Positions 15,101 through 24,892 of a DNA stretch of 46,512 bases are shown one piece after another. The notes beneath the pieces were generated by a model, which had not been told where the DNA came from, made no database searches, and saw nothing but the letters and a program-made list of their open reading frames with translations. The DNA is taken from contig PBSO01000006.1 of NCBI GenBank assembly GCA_002726275.1, positions 11,583 to 58,094 on the forward strand. The letters run 5' to 3'. Positions within the stretch are counted from its first letter, which is position 1, and each line of letters starts with the position of its first letter. Origin of the DNA: Methanobacteriota archaeon. Its GTDB lineage: Archaea; Thermoplasmatota; Poseidoniia; Poseidoniales; Thalassarchaeaceae. Made by a program: the position numbers and the translations under genes.

Positions 15101-17827
15101 GGAGACTCGGTAATTATGTCCGGATCTCCAGGAGGGACCTCTTCGGGCTCTATTGTTGCTAACCTGCCCGAAGACGCTTCGCCTGCATTCCACTATTTCT
15201 CAGACACGAGTCAAGAGTCCTCAGAGCACAACCTAATCATCACATTGGAGGTTTTGCAGATTTTCAGATCAAACTTGACCGTGATTTCACCACAAGTTCA
15301 GCCATATCTGGTTGAAGTGGAGGAGGGTTCCCTCGTAGTCCTGAGGCTCGAGAATCCAGGAAATGGTGGGGACGAATACTCCCTTGACTACTCGGTGGTA
15401 CTGGATTCCAATATTACCAGTGACCCGGGCGTAGATGTGGAGTTTTCAATTGGCCAAGTTGGACTGACTTCCGGAAGCCTGACCACCATTCCAGTAACTG
15501 TAACCCTCCCCGAAAGCACACCTGCAGGAGTGCCCTTGTGGATTGAGTTCACTGTAACTTCCCTGGGGGATCCCGGAGTATCATCGACTGATGCCGTAGC
15601 TCTTGAAGCGAGGCAGGACCACAGATGGGATATCGTCGCTAGCTTCAATTCAACTCCGGTAGCCGAGGGAAGTGTTTTCATCGTTGATCCGGGCGATTCT
15701 TTCTCATTGGATGTTGATGCTACCAACATAGGCAATCTGGCAGATGACATCATTCTCGAAGTGATGACCGCATTGGACCTAGTGGAGGGCGATAATTCTC
15801 TCGGGTGGGCCTCCACAGGAGACTCGGAGGAAAATGTTGGAGTGAATCAGACTGTTTCACTTAGCATCGATTCATCCATTTCTGCGGAATCATGGAGTGG
15901 CTCATCTATGGCTGTCACAGTCACAGCATCTTCTCAGGGAGAGGTGGTTTCCACATTCTCATTCACAATTGAGTCGGCTCATGTCCCATCATGGAACGCT
16001 ATGGCTGACCAAGCGAATCTAGAAATCGACCCTTTCGGTTCGGAAATCCAACTTACAGTAGTACAGGATGGCAACTCTCCCACGAGGGCATATACATCGA
16101 TGTTCATCACTGGTGAGTCTGGTTGGCAGGTTGATGAGCCAGAGGACCTCCCTGTCCTTTACCCGGGTGAAACAGCCCCCCTAATCCTGAACATCACCCC
16201 TCCTCAGGATGCCATCTATGGAAGAGCTGTGGAGCTTAATCTTCGTCTAAGGGAGGGAGACTCTAGTGTTGTTTCCGAGATAGTTTTCCCACTCAGAGTT
16301 GCAGTCACGCACGACTTCTCCCTATCCGGGGAAGGTGATTGGCTGGTTAGCAACTCGGGAGGGCACCCCCTAGCGATGCTTGAGAACCTTGGAAATGCCC
16401 CCACGACCATCTCATTGCAAGTTCTGAGCCTCCCACTTGATTGGTCCGTATCAGGTAGAAGCGAGGTGGTTCTCGGAGTCGGAGAGATTGTTGGAGTCCC
16501 CTTGGAGTTGATTCCTGATGAAGGCTGGGACGGCAGTGTGAAGACGATCAGAATATTGGCTGAGGACTCAGAGGGGAATCAACGTGAAATCAACCTTGAT
16601 ACCGAGCGAGGAGGCTTTTCTTGGGCCACCTCGCCAGTTATTATCTCGACCAGTGGAGATCACGCTCTGCTCGGAATCCATAACTCAAACTCCGACTCGA
16701 TTGTATCTGACTCCGATTCAGGACTTCTGGAATGGAACGATTTGGGTGGTTGGTCATGGCCTGCCACCACAAGCGGAATTGGGGGAGTTTCGGTTTCCTC
16801 TAGCTCCGAAACTGGATATTTACAATACAAGTCGATTGTAGTTATTCCACCGACCAGAAATGCGAATTGTATAATCTATGGGACGGTAAATGAAATCTCT
16901 GCCAGTTGCTCCATAAACAATGGAACGTCACCTTTCGCATACACCTTGATGCTAGTTGACGACCTAGGAAACATGATGGGGTCGCAATCTGGAACAGTTG
17001 GAGCTAATTCTACCGGGGTCGTCAACATGAGCTCTTCCGACTGGTCGCCCTCTCCAGGAAATAGGGAAATCTCAATCAGATTGTTGGACTCGAGGGGGAT
17101 TCTTGTAACCTCGAACTATCAGAACTTTGAGGTCCGGAGGAGTGATTGGAACGTCGGACTCGTTCAATTGGAACTAGACGGTCAGGGCGCTAGTCAGAAG
17201 ATTGAGATTTCGACAAAAAGAGATAATCATGAGTTGCTCCCAGTCGGCACCCAGTGCGTCATTTCAATTGTAGTAGAGGGGCAATACTCCTCTACTCACT
17301 TGGTCGACATGACTACGACAAATGCACTTGCCCCCAAACCTTCCATTGACAGGCCGGACGTTGACGACGATGAGGAGCTCGTGGCCACCATTAGCTGTAG
17401 CTTCCCTTGGGATCAGGATGCGGATCCTTCCGACGATGAGGCCAGAATAATACTCTCTGGTGGCGAGGACATTGAAATTGGAATTAGCGATTCAAGTACG
17501 GCAATTGCAGCGGCGGCAATCGTTATTGGCGCATCAATAGCGATATCCTGGATGATTAGCAATTACAGGGAGGGCAAAGAAATGATGGAGAAGGCTCGTC
17601 TTGCAGTTGAGAAGAAGGCGATTGAGAAGAGGGCCTCTATCGAAGAAAGTAAGAGGTCTGAACCAGTTGACTCATCGGAAGAATTGAGTGAGGGCATGCG
17701 AGATGAGATGGCTGATACCGAGGCCAAAGGAGCTGAGAGGGGGCCATCAGAAGATACTCCACCTGTTGGACACGCCGATGACGACTCATTCGAGAGTCGC
17801 CTTAACAGGCTAACGGGCGACAGGTAA
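12158..17827 (+). CDS. Giant membrane-anchored surface protein with FG-GAP and CARDB-like domains
   Basis: The ATG at 12158 gives an 1889-residue product with a signal peptide (AGATLAVSIMLVMSLSPMLIMM); the ORF track uses GTG 12104, which adds 18 residues. Residues ~180-570 hold six FG-GAP/VCBS-like calcium loops (DLDDDGKPEVIVA, DLDLDGDAELVLA, DTDDDGTVDRVCWA, DIDGSGEPELLVA, DIDGDRTLDIVIG), consistent with an integrin-like beta-propeller. A CARDB-like Ig domain follows (SAFIENSGTGPIDSEF), then several domains marked by ENLGN/ENPGN/TNIGN turns typical of archaeal surface beta-sandwiches. One TM helix (AIAAAAIVIGASIAISWMI) near residue 1785 precedes a charged cytoplasmic tail. It probably sits on the cell surface and binds ligands or polysaccharide; no catalytic site is visible. 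Confidence 0.88.
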   Translation: MTVDAGNKPPSNRAGATLAVSIMLVMSLSPMLIMMTDGDALNKDSGGMMTSVDEPWSDGDQPWPQPGRTPDRASVPPHHVHSTDSSTGGLLSIVDPAINWEFGSDQLGTDSLGTPIADFSSSLTTEPSSEERCGGDSLYTILVQTDPSSSESHMKIIEGEDSDLAWEVSLGTTEMIKSSPVVVDLDDDGKPEVIVAYDQSGTLHVDAWSPRLFCSVTGWDPGAGSSQQPIWTWEEDDLMISGDPTSTLNGLGGHRPTTQPLLADLDLDGDAELVLATINENSGDPVVVALSLPSSGTPSTLWEKTLDKGSHPSDPAFAQTDENTGYVVLTTTEHTNGGMWVWRLDSTSGDSGWDGLSLSNVDGDSDVPHIRLPGPVVANLDADETPEIVVTIPTDADGSNTIDGAEFRGLEISTGSEIWSFQAENGYADAPPIVIDTDDDGTVDRVCWATWWQTATARHGVTGCHDVDGSSPEEAWHRDLEQSSGAPNDEIAVSPPFWMDIDGSGEPELLVAYGRSLWAFDGSEGTGSAINTDWTNELELNHRTWSAPAMADIDGDRTLDIVIGSSVVSLERSDVRPLLDGGGIELDPTAPSPGEEVTVSAFIENSGTGPIDSEFDAVLYADGIEIGRRTFTSLEPVEPSGSGSFDTFSVEWSGPLGDHEFVLELDSFGNLTQTRTDNDIASKIVSIVPTYNATFEIPTEPVRVSPGSSTTSSPSVRSTGRLAGTWSLSVDGSELPEGWTWSDSTQGGISNIEIGVGQTWSPDIVITAPSEALGSDSGYLSLTLTLDEDSNVSVSANLPIEANRTRGLSLRGPDGTAQSSGYGLPGQNAESWFMAENLGNAEEDQILLSWDSTSWGNDLRLHDTGGSERSALILGPGEKLALVATLDVPLDAPAGDSVSTPLTMCVGTGTEEETCQTIQLTFHSSNVVSGNHIRSVPSNGLEWSVISEMPSDSGTVTWSLSEMGMAMPGWSWAGTGDLSVSGDSVIMSGSPGGTSSGSIVANLPEDASPAFHYFSDTSQESSEHNLIITLEVLQIFRSNLTVISPQVQPYLVEVEEGSLVVLRLENPGNGGDEYSLDYSVVLDSNITSDPGVDVEFSIGQVGLTSGSLTTIPVTVTLPESTPAGVPLWIEFTVTSLGDPGVSSTDAVALEARQDHRWDIVASFNSTPVAEGSVFIVDPGDSFSLDVDATNIGNLADDIILEVMTALDLVEGDNSLGWASTGDSEENVGVNQTVSLSIDSSISAESWSGSSMAVTVTASSQGEVVSTFSFTIESAHVPSWNAMADQANLEIDPFGSEIQLTVVQDGNSPTRAYTSMFITGESGWQVDEPEDLPVLYPGETAPLILNITPPQDAIYGRAVELNLRLREGDSSVVSEIVFPLRVAVTHDFSLSGEGDWLVSNSGGHPLAMLENLGNAPTTISLQVLSLPLDWSVSGRSEVVLGVGEIVGVPLELIPDEGWDGSVKTIRILAEDSEGNQREINLDTERGGFSWATSPVIISTSGDHALLGIHNSNSDSIVSDSDSGLLEWNDLGGWSWPATTSGIGGVSVSSSSETGYLQYKSIVVIPPTRNANCIIYGTVNEISASCSINNGTSPFAYTLMLVDDLGNMMGSQSGTVGANSTGVVNMSSSDWSPSPGNREISIRLLDSRGILVTSNYQNFEVRRSDWNVGLVQLELDGQGASQKIEISTKRDNHELLPVGTQCVISIVVEGQYSSTHLVDMTTTNALAPKPSIDRPDVDDDEELVATISCSFPWDQDADPSDDEARIILSGGEDIEIGISDSSTAIAAAAIVIGASIAISWMISNYREGKEMMEKARLAVEKKAIEKRASIEESKRSEPVDSSEELSEGMRDEMADTEAKGAERGPSEDTPPVGHADDDSFESRLNRLTGDR

Positions 17828-17841
17828 GTTTGGGTGTCTCA

Positions 17842-18468
17842 ATGTCTAGAGCGCCGCCAACACCCGCATTCTACACCTTTGACCCCATAACACGTGACTT
17901 GGTTGACTTGATACCACCGATTCAAGCCTCCATGGGAGGGGACCATTCGGATTTGATTTCTATGTGTCCGGATTCAATGGACATCCGGAATCTTCGCCAA
18001 GGTGAAGAAGCCCAATTTGATCCAGCCACCATGCTATATCTCGCAAGTGGAGACTGGGAGGAAGGGGGGACGACATCAAGGCCCCTCGACTCCATGGCAA
18101 CCAAAGAGAAGCTAGGAAGGTTCCCAAGTGATGACGGCAATGTTATTTCATATCTAATTTCATACACTAGGCAGAAGGGCGACATGGAAGTTTTGCACGA
18201 ACTACTGGCCAAGCTTTGTGATGGACTATCAGAAGATAACTTGGGCGAACCTGGATTCAGGAAAGGTTTCGGGGGGATGGAGCTACTCGGTTGGATAAAT
18301 AACTCCGAAGTTAAGGAATTGAGGACTTCGATAAGATCCGGCAGATGGACTGCATTGGCCGATGAGCCATTAGACGGTGGTGTTGACTATGGCTTCAGGC
18401 ACCTTCTTTCTATATTGAGGTCAGCAGAGAAGAGAGGATGCGGGATTCTGATGAGGATGCATTCCTAG
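17842..18468 (+). CDS. Hypothetical protein
   Basis: The product from the ATG at 17842 has 208 residues; the track starts four codons earlier at TTG. It is soluble, without TM helices or a signal peptide. The middle (AQFDPATMLYLASGDWEEGG ... GNVISYLISYTRQKGDMEV) and the end (DYGFRHLLSILRSAEKRGCG) look mostly helical. No known motif is recognised. It starts 14 bases after the giant surface-protein gene, so it is probably co-transcribed with it. It is convergent with purC; the stops abut. Confidence 0.75.
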   Translation: MSRAPPTPAFYTFDPITRDLVDLIPPIQASMGGDHSDLISMCPDSMDIRNLRQGEEAQFDPATMLYLASGDWEEGGTTSRPLDSMATKEKLGRFPSDDGNVISYLISYTRQKGDMEVLHELLAKLCDGLSEDNLGEPGFRKGFGGMELLGWINNSEVKELRTSIRSGRWTALADEPLDGGVDYGFRHLLSILRSAEKRGCGILMRMHS

Positions 18469-19380
18469 TTAAAACGGCGTTCCGGTTAATCTCTCAAACA
18501 TCTCAGAATACAAATTGGCTGTTCTGGAGATTATTTCACCTGGTAGGGGCGGAATAGGTGGTTCGGTCGTACCGGATTTCCGTGCCTGGTAAAGTTCCGT
18601 GTGGTGTCCAGTACCAAGGTAATACTCACGGACAAATTCCTTTGAAAGGGATACTATCTGCCCCTTCTCGTAGGTTTCTGCATCCCACCAACGATCCTCG
18701 TCAAGCGTCCCAAATGAGTCGACAAGTACTGGTTTCCTACCGTCCCCTAAAGCAAACTCTTTCTTGCCATCAACATGAATTAGGCCCCTAGCTGATGCCT
18801 CCCTCTCAATTATCTCGTCTATTGCCAAGACACAGTCCAATATTGCATCAAACTCCTCATCGGTCAAGTTAGAAATTTCTAGTGCCTCCTGCCTGTCAAG
18901 TAATCTGTCGAACTTCTCAAATTTGGTTGAAACCTCCAAATATGGGCGAGGTAGTTTAACACCCATTTCAAGGGATTGACCCGGCTCAAAGCCAAATTCC
19001 TCCGAGCCTACGTCACCCCTCTCATACCTTCTCCATCCGGAACCAGCAAGGTGGTGCCTGCAGATAACCTCCAATGGAACGAAGACATTTTCCATGTCTC
19101 TCGGAATTGCTCCTGGCTCTTTTATGACTTCGAATTTCCTAGCGAGGCACCTATCCGGAGCATTCATCTCGATTAGATGGGTTTCACAAATCCCCTCCTG
19201 CTCGACCAAATTGAACCAATGACAAGTAGTTCTGTTGAGGCTCTCGCCCTTTCTTGGAACCAAACTAGGAATTATCTGATCAAAAACGCTAATCTGGTCT
19301 GTATACCTGAACTCAATCACCCCCGGGTCATCGGTACTCCATACCTGCTTAACCTTGCCCTGATACATCATCTGTGCCAT
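18469..19380 (-). CDS. purC: Phosphoribosylaminoimidazole-succinocarboxamide synthase
   Basis: The enzyme joins aspartate to CAIR in purine synthesis. Landmarks are the N-terminal MYQGKVKQVWSTDDPGVIEF followed by TDQISVFDQIIP (the FD of the ATP/substrate loop), the middle VFVPLEVICRHHLAGSGWRR, and the C-terminal LVDSFGTLDEDRWWD. The ORF track starts at 19449, but homology begins at MAQMMYQGK, so the ATG at 19380 is used (303 residues). The central segment LEVSTKFEKFDRLLDRQEAL replaces the more usual KAEEGHDENI-type loop, so it belongs to a divergent long-form subgroup. The neighbouring upstream gene on the same strand is the importer's binding protein. Confidence 0.94.
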   Translation of the reverse strand: MAQMMYQGKVKQVWSTDDPGVIEFRYTDQISVFDQIIPSLVPRKGESLNRTTCHWFNLVEQEGICETHLIEMNAPDRCLARKFEVIKEPGAIPRDMENVFVPLEVICRHHLAGSGWRRYERGDVGSEEFGFEPGQSLEMGVKLPRPYLEVSTKFEKFDRLLDRQEALEISNLTDEEFDAILDCVLAIDEIIEREASARGLIHVDGKKEFALGDGRKPVLVDSFGTLDEDRWWDAETYEKGQIVSLSKEFVREYYLGTGHHTELYQARKSGTTEPPIPPLPGEIISRTANLYSEMFERLTGTPF

Positions 19381-19426
19381 AGCACCCCTCGGCAGTAGTA
19401 CGCCGATGAACATTACTGACGTCTCG

Positions 19427-20404
19427 TCAGTCTTTCCTGGCTGCTTCATTAACTATGAATATCAAGAGAATGAAAATCGCAATTATTCTCAAATCAAAAT
19501 TCGATTCGGCATCTTGCGGCCCATGGGGGCTGAACAAATTAGCAACATTGGAAATTTCAGGAGACTCGGAAGATGAGACTATCACAGTTCCACCAACATG
19601 ATAGGGGGAGGATGTAATGAATCCACCTGGAATCATGTCTGCCGTCACCGAAGCCATTGCAATATCGCAAAGGTCAGATTGAGTTAGATCGCTGAGCACG
19701 TTTTCGAATACCCCACTGTCGTGACTATAAAGGGTCAGCTCGACCTCATAGTGGCTTGCTATACTGTTTGTAATCATCTCAGCCATATCGACCTCGAATC
19801 CAACCAATTCATCATTATCATCAATCCCGGTCATAGAGGACTCTTGGTCCAACATGCAGACTCCCAAATCAGTATCCTCATACAGTATCCTGTGCAGTGT
19901 TCCGCCCTCTGTTGGTGTGGGCCATGCGTCCTCGTACATCTCAAAATTTGAGGATTGTAGCTGAGGGAGGTCCGCGAACCATAGTTGGTGAGTCGAGAAT
20001 GCCGTGCCCCTCTGAAATATGTCCGCTAGCGCAGAATTAACTGCGTACCTTAGCTCATCATTTCCGCTTTCCTGAGAACTGTCGGATCTAATCATGGCCA
20101 CGAAATAATCCGAAATATCAAACATGTCGAGTACGGAAATCGTTGACCACTGCGCGATCATCTCGGAATCGGTCAGTAAGTGGTGTGGGCCAATAACATA
20201 GTCGACATTCCCATCCCTGAGCGCCCTCATGGCGAAGGGGACATTCTCGTACTCAATCTCCTCTAGTTCGGAGTTTTGCGCTATGAAATGCGAAGATTCC
20301 TCTCCAGCAATAGTGCCTATTGAATAAACTGACTCACCTGATGCCAGAACCCATGAAGAGGAAATCAGGATCGGGACGATTAGAACCGCGGCAAGCCCCC
20401 TCAT
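19427..20404 (-). CDS. Amino-acid ABC importer binding protein, lobe order permuted, C-terminal TM anchor
   Basis: A signal peptide (AAVLIVPILISSSWVLASG) starts the 325-residue product. Residues 26-143 match the second lobe of the SBP_bac_3 family: SIGTIAGEESSHFI, MRALRDGNVDYVIG, then DELRYAVNSALADIF ... GT ... LWF, which normally ends these proteins. Residues 177-277 match the first lobe, which is normally at the start: TDLGVCMLDQES, DELVGFEVDMAEMI, DLCDIAMASVTADM, ITSSPYHVGGTVIV. One TM helix (LRIIAIFILLIFIV, ~305-319) follows at once, with no further lobe. So the lobes are in reverse order, a circular permutation or a remnant of a tandem pair. It diverges from the permease gene with an 85-base spacer. 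The ligand is probably a polar or acidic amino acid, by family and by the nearby glutamate dehydrogenase. Confidence 0.85.
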   Translation of the reverse strand: MRGLAAVLIVPILISSSWVLASGESVYSIGTIAGEESSHFIAQNSELEEIEYENVPFAMRALRDGNVDYVIGPHHLLTDSEMIAQWSTISVLDMFDISDYFVAMIRSDSSQESGNDELRYAVNSALADIFQRGTAFSTHQLWFADLPQLQSSNFEMYEDAWPTPTEGGTLHRILYEDTDLGVCMLDQESSMTGIDDNDELVGFEVDMAEMITNSIASHYEVELTLYSHDSGVFENVLSDLTQSDLCDIAMASVTADMIPGGFITSSPYHVGGTVIVSSSESPEISNVANLFSPHGPQDAESNFDLRIIAIFILLIFIVNEAARKD

Positions 20405-20449
20405 GACCGCATCAAGGAGCGTTTTGACTTAGAATTGGCGGTCCGCCTA

Positions 20450-20459
20450 GACTATATCC
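20450..20459 (+). promoter_or_regulatory. TATA-like box of the importer operon
   Basis: GACTATATCC is centred about 35 bases before the permease ATG at 20490, implying a leader of roughly 9 bases. It lies in the short divergent spacer shared with the binding-protein gene, so both halves of the importer may be controlled together. Confidence 0.45.
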
Positions 20460-20489
20460 AAGGAAGAATGCCAGATAACAGGGCTCGCC

Positions 20490-22673
20490 ATGCACGAAGC
20501 GGAATCTGGACTTCCCAAAGCAGCAGTCGGACAAGGCCTGGCCAGAGTTGTTGCTATTGCTGCGGTGGTTCTTCTCATGGCCGGCTCAACGCCCGGACAA
20601 GCGAGTGGATTCACAAGTGGTTGGGAAGTCGTTGAAAGCGGAACCTCAGAGGACCTTCTCACGGCTGCCCATTTTGGTGACCAAGTTTGGGCATTTGGCA
20701 CAGGCGGCGTAATTCTCAATAGTATTGACAACGGGATTTCCTGGGAAAATACAGATTCGCCAACGACGTCTGACATACGCCACTCAGACTCTGATTTTGG
20801 ATCTCTAATTATATCGGGGGATTCTGGATTGGTGCTTCTGAAGAGCAGTGTTGATGATGAATGGACGGATATCTCCCTTCCCGAGGATTCGCAAGTAAAT
20901 GGGGTATCCCTGACTGGTAGTCAGGGCGCCATAGCCGTAGGCAATAATGGAACTATTTGGGAGTTGGAGGATGGAGAATGGACTGAGATTAGTCTATCTA
21001 TCGAAAGTGACCTACTGGGAGTTTCATTTATTGATGAAAATCTAGGAATTGTGGTTGGTTCCGGTGGGACGATTCTTTTCTCCAGTGACGGAGGTGAGAA
21101 CTGGGAATATAGAGAGGCGCCTGAGGGAGCAGGTGATTCGGATATTGTATCTGTTGAATTCTACAGTCCTACCCGGATATATGCCATCACAGATGATGGC
21201 AGTATCCTGATATCAATGAGCAATGTAGTTACTGGTACTGATGTAGGTTATGTGTGGACACTGGTAGAGTTCGAAAGACACTATCCCCCAGGAACCAATG
21301 AATATATTCTAGGTCCCGAAAACCTGGATGTCGAATTGACTTCAGTAGAAGTTGTTTCGACCTCAAAGTTACTGATGACAGGGGCCGGGGGTTACCTCTC
21401 AATGAGTATTAACGGCGGGACCATCGTTTCGCAGCAGATCAATCCACTTGGCAACGAAACCAGCTTCAATGGAATTGTTATGGTGACAGGGTTCACTGGA
21501 ATAGCAATTGGAGATGGAGGTTCCATCCTATGGACAGATAATGCAGGTGCGGATGACCAGGTCGGTTTCGTGGTCCCTGAATATGGAAACTTTGGAGTCT
21601 TCGTAGACGAGACGAAGGAGATGTTCCTTTCTGGGTTCATTGCGACATTGAAGATAGTCGCATTTGGAATTGTTCTAGGTTTCTTCCTAGGGATAACCCT
21701 AGCTATGTGCAAAACCTCTCCAACATCTCTGAGGTATATTGTGGAACGTTATGAACCTCGATACGTCAGAGTAGCAGGAATTCCCATCCTAGGGGCAGGG
21801 ATTTTCCAGATATACTCAGCAATTCCCGGAACTACTGATCTAGGATTGCAGGGGATTGAGTACATTTTCCTACCCGTCGGTGCGCCAGAATCATTCCTGA
21901 GGATTCTACTTGGCATTGCTCTGACATTCGTGGGTTTACTATTCCTGAGCAATGACGGCGAGTTTGCTAAAATTAGAATTAAGTCGATATCATTGAATCC
22001 TTGGAGGGTGAGGCCTCTAAACACTATAGCGACTGTATACACGGACTTCTTCCGCAATACCCCCTTAATTGTTCAATTCTTGTTCATTCACTTTGGAGTT
22101 AGGCTAGGGGCACTTATTCAAGGGCCCGGCCTGGACATCTTTAGCTTCGAGAATATAGGGGGGAATCACAATTTCATAACAGATATATTCGCTAGATACG
22201 ATTATTCAGAATCAAATTATGGAACACTAATTGGGGGGGTGCTGTATGATTCTGCGTTCATCAGCGCGATATGTGCCCTTGGTTTCAATTCCGGCGCATA
22301 CCAGTGTGAAACCATAAGAGGTGCAATTCAGGCAATTCCTTCTGCACAGATGGAAGCGGGAAGAAGCATTGGATTGACCTACCTTCAAACGATGCGGCGA
22401 GTAATAATGCCCCAAGCAATTAGGATATGCATACCCCCAATGGGAAATGAAATGGTCAACTTGGTTCTAAACTCATCCCTAGCGATGATTATTGGATATG
22501 CAGAACTCACACGACAGGGGAAGTTGATTGTTGCAAGTACCTTCCAATACGCATACGCTTGGGGAATGGTTCTGATATCCTACTTCGTGGTAACCTGGAC
22601 CCTCGCACTTTTCCTCAGGTGGATGGAAGAAAAAACCAGAATACCAGGGCTGGGGATGACAGGAGGTAACTGA
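20490..22673 (+). CDS. Amino-acid ABC importer permease fused to an N-terminal beta-propeller
   Basis: An N-terminal hydrophobic segment (ARVVAIAAVVLLMAG) precedes ~310 residues of BNR/Ycf48-like propeller repeats (SIDNGISWENTD, SSDGGENWEYRE, VVGSGGTILFSS, AIGDGGSILWTD), expected outside the cell. From about residue 383 a HisM/GlnP-type permease begins: TM1 FIATLKIVAFGIVLGFFLG, then YTDFFRNTPLIVQFLFIHFG, GAYQCETIRGAIQAIPSAQ, and the ATPase-docking EAA loop MEAGRSIGLTYLQTMRRVIM. Between TM1 and FFRNTPL there are ~107 residues with extra hydrophobic segments (GIPILGAGIFQIYSAI; LLGIALTFVGLLFLS), where relatives have ~20. At 727 residues it is about three times the usual permease length. The ATPase gene follows directly. 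A single permease gene suggests a homodimer. Confidence 0.88.
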   Translation: MHEAESGLPKAAVGQGLARVVAIAAVVLLMAGSTPGQASGFTSGWEVVESGTSEDLLTAAHFGDQVWAFGTGGVILNSIDNGISWENTDSPTTSDIRHSDSDFGSLIISGDSGLVLLKSSVDDEWTDISLPEDSQVNGVSLTGSQGAIAVGNNGTIWELEDGEWTEISLSIESDLLGVSFIDENLGIVVGSGGTILFSSDGGENWEYREAPEGAGDSDIVSVEFYSPTRIYAITDDGSILISMSNVVTGTDVGYVWTLVEFERHYPPGTNEYILGPENLDVELTSVEVVSTSKLLMTGAGGYLSMSINGGTIVSQQINPLGNETSFNGIVMVTGFTGIAIGDGGSILWTDNAGADDQVGFVVPEYGNFGVFVDETKEMFLSGFIATLKIVAFGIVLGFFLGITLAMCKTSPTSLRYIVERYEPRYVRVAGIPILGAGIFQIYSAIPGTTDLGLQGIEYIFLPVGAPESFLRILLGIALTFVGLLFLSNDGEFAKIRIKSISLNPWRVRPLNTIATVYTDFFRNTPLIVQFLFIHFGVRLGALIQGPGLDIFSFENIGGNHNFITDIFARYDYSESNYGTLIGGVLYDSAFISAICALGFNSGAYQCETIRGAIQAIPSAQMEAGRSIGLTYLQTMRRVIMPQAIRICIPPMGNEMVNLVLNSSLAMIIGYAELTRQGKLIVASTFQYAYAWGMVLISYFVVTWTLALFLRWMEEKTRIPGLGMTGGN

Positions 22674-24781
<2,108 letters not shown>

Positions 24782-24892
24782 TTAATTGAACGATTCCCAT
24801 TACAGGTACCGGGCGCTTTGGCGACCCGAATCGCCCTTTTGAATAGTATCCCCCGGGGATGTGCAACGGGACACCTATACGGAGGAGTTCAA

